A stretch of 12,805 nt of DNA. Source: FEN-987 sp049521055 (lineage in GTDB: Archaea; Thermoproteota; Bathyarchaeia; 40CM-2-53-6). The stretch's first letter is position 1; every line of letters begins with the position of its first letter. Of this stretch, positions 1 through 5,811 are shown one piece after another. Under the pieces are notes generated by a model, which searched no databases, had not been told where the DNA came from, and saw only the letters and a program-made list of their open reading frames with translations. Both the position numbers and the translations under genes were made by a program. Where the stretch lies: contig JBEKPE010000057.1 in the NCBI GenBank assembly GCA_049521055.1, positions 1-12,805 of the forward strand. The letters run 5' to 3'.

Positions 1-263
1 TGGAGATGAAAATAGAAGCGGGAGAACATTTGGAGCGAATGCTCAGAATAACAAAGTACCGCCTCGGCAGTCACCCCGACCAATGGATACCATTTCAGAT
101 TCTAGATCAAGGATTAATGCTACAGTCCACTCGGTCAAACGGTTAAGGTTGATTACTCTAGGAGTTATGCTCAATATTTTACTTTTTGGACATAATGAGG
201 CGATTTTACGGCAATTCTACTTGATGTGAACAGAATTAGGTGTTAGCGGCTTGTTTGAATCCA
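1..263. other. Left edge with no confident gene
   Basis: Two forward frames are open from the window edge: one from base 2 to a TGA at 227-229 and one from base 3 to a TAA at 144-146. The second has an ATG at 6-8 and a plausible peptide that begins MKIEAGEHLERML, but it is only 46 residues long. Neither shows a recognisable motif, and the two overlap, so at most one is real. Either could be the 3' end of a gene that starts outside the window. The rest of the stretch shows no repeats or RNA structure that I can support. Confidence 0.3.
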
Positions 264-277
264 TTTTTATATTATTT
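264..277 (+). promoter_or_regulatory. Putative TATA box for the small zinc-ribbon ORF
   Basis: The run TTTTTATATTATTT is the most AT-rich element near the left end. An archaeal TATA box centred near 270 would start transcription around 296, about 20 bases before the ATG at 317. An AAGGGGA stretch at 297-303 would then lie in the short leader. This is inference from spacing only. Confidence 0.35.
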
Positions 278-316
278 CCACCTATGTTTATGTCGCAAGG
301 GGACTGCCGAGAAGGC

Positions 317-499
317 ATGGATGCAAAGAGGTTTAACATTCCTCTAAGGTTGCTAGCCGAAAAGAGAGGCGGCTCAGTTTCGTCTAAGGAAGGTAAGGGT
401 CCGAGCGGGATATGTACATGTGACGGCAGCCTCCGCCAAGCTACGACACAAAACTCCATTCCCATATGTGCCAGGTGTGGCGGGCGCATTATCGCTTAG
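317..499 (+). CDS. Possible small zinc-ribbon protein, 60 residues
   Basis: This short reading frame begins MDAKRFNIPLRLLAEKRGG and ends with a Cys-x-Cys pair (CTC) followed about 16 residues later by a Cys-x-x-Cys-Gly-Gly knuckle (CARCGG). That pattern would fit a minimal zinc-binding ribbon. Longer forms are possible from ATG at 283 or 289 or TTG at 251, but the TATA-like element at 264-277 would place transcription after those codons, so ATG 317 is preferred. It lies about 107 bases upstream of the DUF6659-like gene on the same strand. No family is recognised and the function is unknown. The ORF could be fortuitous, because short antisense and alternative-frame ORFs cover the same bases. 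The four cysteines in two close pairs are the main argument for it. Confidence 0.35.
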   Translation: MDAKRFNIPLRLLAEKRGGSVSSKEGKGPSGICTCDGSLRQATTQNSIPICARCGGRIIA

Positions 500-605
500 C
501 CAATTGACGCTACAAGCGGCTTTTCTCGATGACAAAACCACGCAAGCAACGTACAACCAACTTTCAATAGCAAGCTTACCAGCTAAATGGCAGGCGGTTT
601 GAGGC

Positions 606-980
606 TTGGATGTCGAGAAGTTCGCGCAGGAAGCATTCAGACGAGAAGGCAAGCTTCGGTACGTTGGAATTGTAGACAACCAATTTCACATCCTCCTCTC
701 GAAGATGCGAGAAGGAGTGCAGAGTGTGTCGCCTGCGGAGGACGACCGCAATTTCATTCAGGTAATGCCGCCCATTCTCGTTGACGCTGCGGAGAAGCTG
801 CAAGGGATACTCGGTGCATTGGAGTCGGTGACGATCAGGTATGAGAAGGTTCTCCTCGTGTTCTTCAGGGTCAAGAAACTTATCGTAATCCTGAGCTACG
901 ACCCGAAAGTAACGACTCCGTTCGTTAGCGCAGTTTCAGACCTCATTCGAATGTTGGGAACAACCTACCTCGGCGAATAA
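606..980 (+). CDS. DUF6659-like small protein, 124 residues
   Basis: The product starts MDVEKFAQEAFRREGKLRYV and carries a KLRYVGIVDN strand followed by a MREGVQSVSP segment. This resembles the thaumarchaeal DUF6659 family, whose members have a VGI-x(n)-G-MREG layout and are about 120 residues long. No catalytic residues are evident, and I know of no established function for the family. The fold may be a small alpha/beta sensor-like domain, which is inference. The start is TTG: an in-frame TGA lies at 600-602, only one codon upstream, so the gene cannot begin earlier. A weak AT-rich element (CTAAATGG) about 25 bases upstream would allow a leaderless message. The gene ends in TAA and is followed by about 180 bases without a gene before the V4R gene. 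Assignment is from memory of family motifs. Confidence 0.7.
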   Translation: MDVEKFAQEAFRREGKLRYVGIVDNQFHILLSKMREGVQSVSPAEDDRNFIQVMPPILVDAAEKLQGILGALESVTIRYEKVLLVFFRVKKLIVILSYDPKVTTPFVSAVSDLIRMLGTTYLGE

Positions 981-1163
981 TCAAGTCGAGAAAGGCGTAA
1001 CGTTGGGCACAACCCTTGAAACTAGAATGGTAATTCTTAACGAAGATCTTGCGAGAAAGAAAGTTTGGTGACTCTGATTCAGAACGCAAGCCGAAACGGG
1101 CGGTTCTCTCTCACTTCTTGTTTATCGGGCTATTGTGCTTGAACAAAAAGCATAATTGCGCTT

Positions 1164-1712
1164 ATGGAGAATAGTTTACGTCGGCAATTGCGAGATGCAA
1201 AACCTGTACTTTTGAAGACTCTTGACAAAGATGCAGAGACAGGACTGATTGTCGAGAGCATCACCGGGGAAAAGATGGTTGCATTCCGAACCACAACCGC
1301 CCTGCATTTGATGGATAGGCTCATGGAATTACTCGGTGGTGGGCTTGGTGCAAATCTCATCTATCAAATGGGCAGAGACATGGGTCCAAGCATGTTCGAC
1401 CATTTAGAAGATGAAGTGAAATCTCACAATGATCTGGTCAATATGATGGATACCGTTATGGCAGAAAGAGGCTGGGGAAGATGCAGGGAACTAAAACAGG
1501 TTGAGATGAAAGGGTCAACATATCACGTAAAGACGGAAGGCAACCCAATTTCCGGTAAAAATGGACCAAACGAGCCCATGTGCCACTCTATCCGAGGATT
1601 CTGCGCAGGTTTTCTTGAAGGATACCTAGACAAGAAAGTAAAGCATAGCGAACAGCTCACTTGCAAGGCACTCGGCGCACCGGCTTGCACCTTTGAAATA
1701 ATACTTGAGTAG
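1164..1712 (+). CDS. V4R-domain protein, 182 residues
   Basis: The C-terminal two thirds match the V4R (4-vinyl reductase) domain, a small-molecule-binding fold found in archaeal and bacterial sensory or regulatory proteins and related to the Bet3/TRAPP fold. Visible hallmarks are the Cys-rich strand MCHSIRGFCAGFLEG (Cys140 and Cys147), the closing segment CKALGAPACTFEI (Cys167 and Cys175), and the helix YQMGRDMG near residues 67-74. In characterised relatives the clustered cysteines can bind metal. Here Cys107, 140, 147, 167 and 175 are candidates. The N-terminal 60 residues are probably a dimerisation strand-helix unit, and no DNA-binding domain is attached. ATG at 1164 is chosen because the family's usual length is reached. 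It precedes two tiny membrane-protein genes on the same strand, so it could act with them as a soluble sensor, but this is only context. Confidence 0.85.
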   Translation: MENSLRRQLRDAKPVLLKTLDKDAETGLIVESITGEKMVAFRTTTALHLMDRLMELLGGGLGANLIYQMGRDMGPSMFDHLEDEVKSHNDLVNMMDTVMAERGWGRCRELKQVEMKGSTYHVKTEGNPISGKNGPNEPMCHSIRGFCAGFLEGYLDKKVKHSEQLTCKALGAPACTFEIILE

Positions 1713-1771
1713 CGAAAGTTCGACGGAACCGCAACATTTGGGTGACTTGTCAAGGAAGGAAGTAAGCGAGA

Positions 1772-1882
1772 ATGCATGATCTAATTGGTTTGACATTTGC
1801 GGTTATCAATCCTGGTTTGGGTTTTTTCACTATGATCTTGGTCTTTAGGGCGATGCAATATTACAAGACTGGCATATGGTGA
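1772..1882 (+). CDS. Tiny single-span membrane protein, 36 residues
   Basis: This frame encodes MHDLIGLTFAVINPGLGFF followed by a hydrophobic run and a positively charged end (FRAMQYYKTGIW). That makes one probable membrane helix with its basic residues after the helix. A purine-rich GGAAGGA stretch at 1754-1760 lies 11 bases before the ATG and could be its ribosome binding site. The stop overlaps the start of the next gene: its TGA at 1880-1882 shares bases with both candidate starts of the 66-residue protein (ATG 1876, GTG 1879), the usual sign of translational coupling. It begins 59 bases after the V4R stop. No family is recognised. It is short enough to be accidental, but the overlap, the hydrophobic profile and the ribosome site together favour a real gene. 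Confidence 0.5.
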   Translation: MHDLIGLTFAVINPGLGFFTMILVFRAMQYYKTGIW

Positions 1883-2076
1883 AGACTCTGAAACGGGCTT
1901 GGGTTCCTGCTATTGCGATTGGATTGTACTTCTTAGTAGTAGCCTTAGTAGCCGTTGATGTTTTGCCTTCTAGCACGTCCATTGACGACATACTTGGGGC
2001 CATCCTCATGTTGGGATTGCTGTATGTAGCTCGCGGTTTCATAAACGACTGGAAGAAATTTGAAATCGAAAAATAG
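1876..2076 (+). CDS. Small two-helix membrane protein, 66 residues
   Basis: The product has a basic N-terminus (MVKTLKRAW), a first hydrophobic helix at about residues 10-29, a short polar loop (SSTSIDD), a second helix at about 39-54 and a charged tail (NDWKKFEIEK). This is a helical hairpin with both ends probably cytoplasmic. It may begin at ATG 1876 or at GTG 1879. The latter gives the classical 4-base GTGA overlap with the preceding 36-residue gene. Together with that gene and the V4R gene it forms a plausible short operon. No conserved family motif is recognised. Possible roles include a membrane-associated partner of the V4R protein, but nothing in the sequence proves this. The gene ends 72 bases before the transposase remnant. 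Confidence 0.65.
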   Translation: MVKTLKRAWVPAIAIGLYFLVVALVAVDVLPSSTSIDDILGAILMLGLLYVARGFINDWKKFEIEK

Positions 2077-2148
2077 CTTATCCAACGATTTTTTGCAGCA
2101 ACAAGAAAACGTTTCATCCGATGAAGACTTGCGTTACCCGAAGTAAGG

Positions 2149-2432
2149 TTAGAGACTCGCCCAGAGCATATCCGCGACACTAGAATGAACGGTGAAGTTC
2201 ACAACAATAAGATGGAACGCTTCAACGGAGAACTAAGGCAGAGGGAAAAAGTCATGCGAACATTGAAAAACGCCTCGACACACCCATTCTAACGGGCTAT
2301 CAGATTTATCACAACTACATACGACCCCACGAAGCATTAGAATACAAAACACCCGCGGAAGTTGCAGGGATTAGAGTCAAAGGAAAAGACAAGTGGCTGA
2401 CGATAATTCAGAATGCTTCAAGAAACTCATGA
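2149..2432 (+). pseudogene. Frameshifted transposase C-terminal remnant
   Basis: Translated in two frames, this region reproduces about the last 95 residues of the intact transposase at 5859-7007. The first part reads ETRPEHIRDTRMNGEVHNNK and continues through MERFNGELRQREKVMRTL. After a one-base shift near 2268-2277 the second part reads DTPILTGYQIYHNYIRPHEA and continues to a TGA at 2430-2432. In the first frame a TAA at 2290-2292 would end translation. The catalytic Glu of the N-N-K-M-E-R motif is present, but everything upstream is missing, including the first two Asp residues and the zinc-binding domains. The copy differs from the intact one at many positions, so it is an older insertion or a different family member, not a fresh duplicate. 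Bases 2110-2148 may hold further, unrecognisable transposase sequence. Confidence 0.9.
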
Positions 2433-2516
2433 AACATTTTTGCATGACGCGTAGATGTTCCACAACTGCGACATCGGTGCAGCACGCGAAAGTCCTTTTC
2501 TCTTTTCGACCTATGG

Positions 2517-2526
2517 AATTAAATAG
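2517..2526 (+). promoter_or_regulatory. TATA box for the PEF-like surface protein
   Basis: The element AATTAAATAG lies in an otherwise mixed stretch and is centred about 35 bases before the GTG start at 2557. The predicted transcript start near 2548 gives a leader shorter than 10 bases, a common archaeal arrangement and consistent with the absence of a ribosome binding site. Confidence 0.5.
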
Positions 2527-2556
2527 TCCTGACTTCCACTCCATACCCAGTAGCTT

Positions 2557-3309
2557 GTGAAGTTTACGGTTCAGAAATTCAGGTCCATTGGAATTACGGC
2601 GCTTTCAATTCTATTGCTCACGACAATCGCTATCGTTCCGTTAACAATCATGTTGAATATTGGAAGCGTTTACGCTACCCCGTCGCCGATCGACATTACC
2701 ACTGGAACTAACGGTGCTACTGTTGCGGATGCACCTGGAACCTTCGAGGCTTCCGGCCGATGGCTTGTCGATGGGACCCCAGCCATTAGCGTTAACGTTT
2801 TCGACTCATGGGGTCTACACTTCAGCTTAGGTCCAGGAGTATGCCCAGCTGGTAGATTTAATTGGATAACTAATGGCACTACCAGTACCGCTCCCCCCGA
2901 GCCTGCAAGCACTTACACATTTTCGATAGGATTCAATACCGGTGGAGTTGCCGGAACATTCTACCTGTACGGATTCAGCGCAGATAACAGTGTTCAAATC
3001 AGCCTTACCGGCCCTACTACGGGAACTTGGACGAGCGGTGGTTATCCATCGGGTTCTGCCTCGGACTTTGAGACATGCTGGCCCGGTACGGGAACCTCTG
3101 GACTAGCCATATCCGCCGGTACATATACCCTCACGGCGACCGTGGCCAGCGCGGCCGATACGCAAATGGCGCTAATGGTATACGCTGTTTTCTCTCCCGC
3201 TGGCACGCCACCGATACCTGAATACCCATTAGGAGTAGCAATACTAGCAGTCTTCATGATAATCGCATACAGCGTGATCAGACGAAAGGCCATCACGAAA
3301 CAAAAGTAA
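2557..3309 (+). CDS. Secreted surface protein with PEF-like C-terminal anchor, 250 residues
   Basis: The protein has a basic N-terminus and a long hydrophobic segment at about residues 12-40, consistent with a signal peptide ending near VYA. A Thr/Ser/Gly-rich extracellular region of about 175 residues follows, with beta-sandwich character (alternating hydrophobic strands, few charges) and three cysteines. The C-terminus reads IPEYPLGVAILAV, then continues as a membrane helix and ends in a basic tail (RRKAITKQK). Pro-Glu-Phe/Tyr motif plus helix plus basic tail is the layout of archaeal PEF-type sorting signals, processed by archaeosortases. Tyr in place of Phe is a variation. The GTG start is supported by the TATA element at 2517-2526. 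No enzymatic motif is seen, so it is probably a structural or adhesive cell-envelope protein. No archaeosortase gene is in the window. Confidence 0.75.
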   Translation: MKFTVQKFRSIGITALSILLLTTIAIVPLTIMLNIGSVYATPSPIDITTGTNGATVADAPGTFEASGRWLVDGTPAISVNVFDSWGLHFSLGPGVCPAGRFNWITNGTTSTAPPEPASTYTFSIGFNTGGVAGTFYLYGFSADNSVQISLTGPTTGTWTSGGYPSGSASDFETCWPGTGTSGLAISAGTYTLTATVASAADTQMALMVYAVFSPAGTPPIPEYPLGVAILAVFMIIAYSVIRRKAITKQK

Positions 3310-3351
3310 GAATCAATCAACCGCGTTTCTTACCCTAAGAAATCCTACGCC

Positions 3352-3458
3352 ACCAAACGGTTTGCCAAACCTATACCCACCAAACGTAGACTGCACGTTA
3401 CCAAATTCTGCGTTACCAAACGGTTTGTTACAGTCACCTAAAATCGACGCACCAAACG
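3352..3458. repeat. Codon-phased ACCAAACG repeat patch
   Basis: ACCAAACG occurs exactly at 3352, 3379, 3415 and 3451, with near copies at 3364 (GCCAAACC) and 3400 (ACCAAATT). Two copies extend to ACCAAACGGTTTG, which contains the palindrome CAAAC-G-GTTTG. Spacings between successive copies are 12, 15, 21, 15 and 36 bases, all multiples of three. Read on the plus strand in one frame it gives a peptide rich in Leu-Pro-Asn. Read on the minus strand it gives a peptide rich in Phe-Gly. Neither frame has a convincing start. It fills most of the 263-base gap between the PEF-like gene and the Gly/Cys-rich gene. Confidence 0.6.
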
Positions 3459-3466
3459 CAGACGTA

Positions 3467-3491
3467 ACGTTACCTGACGTAAGGTAACGTC
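3467..3491. promoter_or_regulatory. Inverted repeat ACGTTACC-N8-GGTAACGT
   Basis: Perfect 8-base arms at 3467-3474 and 3483-3490 surround the spacer TGACGTAA. The first 16 bases (ACGTTACCTGACGTAA) are identical to 7983-7998 in the Hsp20 promoter, where they form half of a pair of GTTAC-N5-GTAAC elements. Here the equivalent palindrome is GTTAC-CTGAC-GTAAG, with one mismatch. It lies about 106 bases before the TTG start of the Gly/Cys-rich gene. It has no oligo-T tail, so it does not look like a terminator. Confidence 0.5.
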
Positions 3492-3572
3492 AAGTCCTCG
3501 GTTGTTTTGGTTTCAGGTCGAGGCTGTAAAAAATCGGTTGCTATTCAGCGCCATTTTTTCTATTGAACTGAG

Positions 3573-4043
3573 TTGTCAAGTTCTTTCTCTCCCAACAACC
3601 AGAAAGGTCTCTTGCTAGCCATTCTCGCAATATTGATTCTCTCACCCATCCTTGTTCCTAACACAGTTCTCCCTGGCGCGGATGGCATTGTTGTGTTCTC
3701 AGATGGTTCTGCAATTGACACTACGAATAGCACTAGCTTTGTCGGGACCCCCTTAAGCTTCTGTGGAGGTGGTGGCTGTGGGGGTGGATTCGGTGGTGGG
3801 CATTCTTGTGCGGGTGGCGGCTGTGGAGGGGGACTTCGTGGATTTGGTGGTGGTTGCAATGCTGGATGTGAGCGACGTGTGCTTTCTTTTACAGGTGCGC
3901 TTTCCAACTCAACAAACATTTCAAGCTACGTAATATTCAATCTTGGCTCTTTGACTTTCGCTGTGATACAATGGTACATGATCGTCGGATTCCTTTTCCT
4001 TGCGTTGGTAGGTTGGGGAGTTTACAAACGCTGGATAAGGTAG
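3573..4043 (+). CDS. Gly/Cys-rich two-helix membrane protein, 156 residues
   Basis: The product has a hydrophobic segment at about residues 12-30 (signal peptide or anchor), a Thr/Ser-rich stretch, then a striking low-complexity block at residues 64-99. That block holds six cysteines in three pairs: C64-x4-C69, C79-x4-C84 and C95-x3-C99. The linkers are almost pure glycine, with one histidine (CGGGGCGGG, then CAGGGCGGG, then CNAGC). A second membrane helix follows at about 128-150 with a basic end (YKRWIR). Three evenly built Cys pairs suggest metal binding or disulfide cross-linking outside the membrane, which is inference. Start TTG at 3573 gives the complete first hydrophobic segment. No family is recognised, although Gly-Cys tracts like this occur in small uncharacterised membrane proteins. 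Its stop is 7 bases from that of the convergent propeller gene. Confidence 0.7.
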   Translation: MSSSFSPNNQKGLLLAILAILILSPILVPNTVLPGADGIVVFSDGSAIDTTNSTSFVGTPLSFCGGGGCGGGFGGGHSCAGGGCGGGLRGFGGGCNAGCERRVLSFTGALSNSTNISSYVIFNLGSLTFAVIQWYMIVGFLFLALVGWGVYKRWIR

Positions 4044-4050
4044 GACGAGC

Positions 4051-5811
4051 TTAGAGTTTAGTACCGCACTCTTTACAGAATTTGCTGTCCCGTGAAATAA
4101 CCGCTCCGCATTGGGGACAATACATTGTAGTCTTAGCTACGGAAATCGGCACCGCCTCTTTGACTTCAGCAGTATGAGCTACTTGTTTTTCCGGTTTGGA
4201 AGTGACTGCTTCAACCTTTGATTTACTTCTAGTGCGTTTGGAACGCTTGTCCTGTGGCATTTTCCGTGAAATAGGTATAGTTCCTCGCCTTGCCAAGAAC
4301 AGGATTACGGCGACAATTACGACAATCAGCACAGGAGGCAAGTATGGCAGATAATTCCAACTATCAGTTAGATTAACGGGACCGTCAACGGTGAGGGATG
4401 CACTCGGCGACTTACTTACCAGTTGACCATTGTTGTACCATCCATCGAAACCTCCCGTAAACAAACGATAACTGTTAAGCAACTGGTTGGTTACGTTAAG
4501 TTGAAGAACTGTTCCTTGGTCGTACCAGCCTGATTGTAACGTCGAGTCGGTGGTTGCATTGACCAAATATTGTGTTACATAAGTGACCGATAACTGCGTA
4601 TCACTTTCCACGTCCAACGTTCTCGTTAACTGAGTCGAACCGTCGGACCATCCATTGAACTTCAGTCTTGAAGTTGAATCAATTTGAACCATATTAGGAA
4701 CTGAGATCGTATGAACGCCTGGAGATAACTGCAAGCTGGTAGACCCAGCACTTTCTTGAGTACCGTCAAGAGTTACGGAAACTTGGTCTGGAACACTCAC
4801 GCCTAAAGTGAAGTACGGTGAGTGCGCCATCCCAATGTAAGCCAGCGGCCAATTGTAATTAACTTGCCAAGCTCCGTCGTAAAACATGAGGAATCCACCC
4901 TTGTATTGTATGACGCATGGATTCTCCGCACCGTTTTGATCCCAAGCTCCACTAGGGCCTGCGGATAGGATGGGGTTGTTGGGGTCTTTCGTCCATGTGA
5001 TTCCGTCTTGCGAAGTCGCTTCACCAATCGCAAAATAAGGGCCGTAACCGCCCGCATTATTGCCTGTATACCACATGCGGTAAACCGTTCCGTCATAGAT
5101 AACTGAAGGCGAATAGAGACCTGCTGATTCCCAATCTCCAATGTCCGCTGTTAGTACAGGAGAAGGATACTTATTCCAAGTTACTCCGTCATTAGAAGTG
5201 GCATAGCAGATTGCTTCGTAGGAGAGCGATGGATTTTGGCAGGCGTACCACATCTTGAAACCTGTATCCGCTTGAATTACACTGGGTGCTTGAATACTGC
5301 TAGAGTCAACGGAACTCGCAGTTAATACGGGATTTCCAGAAGATCTAGTCCAGTTCACCCCATCCGGTGAGGTTGCGAGTCCGATTGCTCCGTTTCCAGA
5401 GGTATCAGGGCCGCGATACCACATGAGAAATTCTGAACCACTCCACAAAACTGTACCAATACCGATACCACCTAGCGCCGATGAGGATTGTTCCCAGCCG
5501 TACGCGTTCGCGGTTAAGACTGGCTGTGCGTTCGCAATCCATGTCTTTCCATCTGTCGATGTTGCGTAACCTATGCCAACGAATTTTCCTTGCTGATTTA
5601 CTCCGTTGTACCACATTCTGAAAGTGGTGCCGTCAAACAATACGCGTGGAGTAACTATGCCTGCGGGGTCCCAGCTTCCAGATGGGGATAAGATTGGATT
5701 CGATGGATACCTTATCCATTGTGTCTGGCCTAAGACTGTTGGAGCACTCGCAATTGCGAGCATGATGAATGCGACTACGACCAAGAACGCGCCATATTTC
5801 GGTTGAGGCAT
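4051..5811 (-). CDS. Membrane-anchored five-bladed beta-propeller with zinc-ribbon tail, 586 residues
   Basis: An N-terminal signal segment (about 1-28, ending VLG) precedes five repeats of a blade with a V-x-x-D/S-G-x-x-F-x-MWY-x-G strand and an IG-x-ATS-x-DG-x-x-W strand. This pattern is typical of five-bladed glycosidase-type propellers (GH43/GH32/GH130-like). Residues about 340-490 look like beta-sandwich modules (LSPGVHTISVP and FNGWSDGS motifs). A membrane helix follows (about 490-508), then a Lys/Arg-rich tail and a C-terminal zinc ribbon with CPQC and CKEC knuckles at about 565-582. The propeller should face outside and the ribbon inside. Catalytic acids of glycosidases cannot be confirmed, so it may only bind carbohydrate. 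The ATG has GGAGG at 5821-5825, nine bases away. It lies 47 bases downstream of the transposase stop on the same strand. Confidence 0.85.
   Translation of the reverse strand: MPQPKYGAFLVVVAFIMLAIASAPTVLGQTQWIRYPSNPILSPSGSWDPAGIVTPRVLFDGTTFRMWYNGVNQQGKFVGIGYATSTDGKTWIANAQPVLTANAYGWEQSSSALGGIGIGTVLWSGSEFLMWYRGPDTSGNGAIGLATSPDGVNWTRSSGNPVLTASSVDSSSIQAPSVIQADTGFKMWYACQNPSLSYEAICYATSNDGVTWNKYPSPVLTADIGDWESAGLYSPSVIYDGTVYRMWYTGNNAGGYGPYFAIGEATSQDGITWTKDPNNPILSAGPSGAWDQNGAENPCVIQYKGGFLMFYDGAWQVNYNWPLAYIGMAHSPYFTLGVSVPDQVSVTLDGTQESAGSTSLQLSPGVHTISVPNMVQIDSTSRLKFNGWSDGSTQLTRTLDVESDTQLSVTYVTQYLVNATTDSTLQSGWYDQGTVLQLNVTNQLLNSYRLFTGGFDGWYNNGQLVSKSPSASLTVDGPVNLTDSWNYLPYLPPVLIVVIVAVILFLARRGTIPISRKMPQDKRSKRTRSKSKVEAVTSKPEKQVAHTAEVKEAVPISVAKTTMYCPQCGAVISRDSKFCKECGTKL

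Noticed and set aside
420..602. Plus-strand 60-residue ORF ending just before the DUF6659-like gene
   Set aside because: It overlaps the zinc-ribbon candidate in another frame and shows no motif. A start so close after the other frame's cysteines is unlikely.
374..679. Minus-strand 101-residue ORF over the DUF6659-like gene start
   Set aside because: It overlaps a recognised gene and a better plus-strand candidate and has no motif.
3278..3487. Plus-strand open frame with Leu-Pro-Asn repeats
   Set aside because: It has no ATG or GTG, and its only TTG (3362) is inside the repeats. It follows a TGA at 3275-3277. It is kept as part of the repeat finding, not as a gene.
3316..3489. Minus-strand open frame with Phe-Gly repeats
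   Set aside because: It is bounded by stops at both ends, with no acceptable start before the repeats and no flanking coding signal.
3560..3919. Minus-strand Pro-rich ORF opposite the Gly/Cys-rich gene
   Set aside because: Its PPP-rich peptide is only the complement of the glycine codons (GGN) on the plus strand. The plus-strand frame has signal, Cys pairs and helices.
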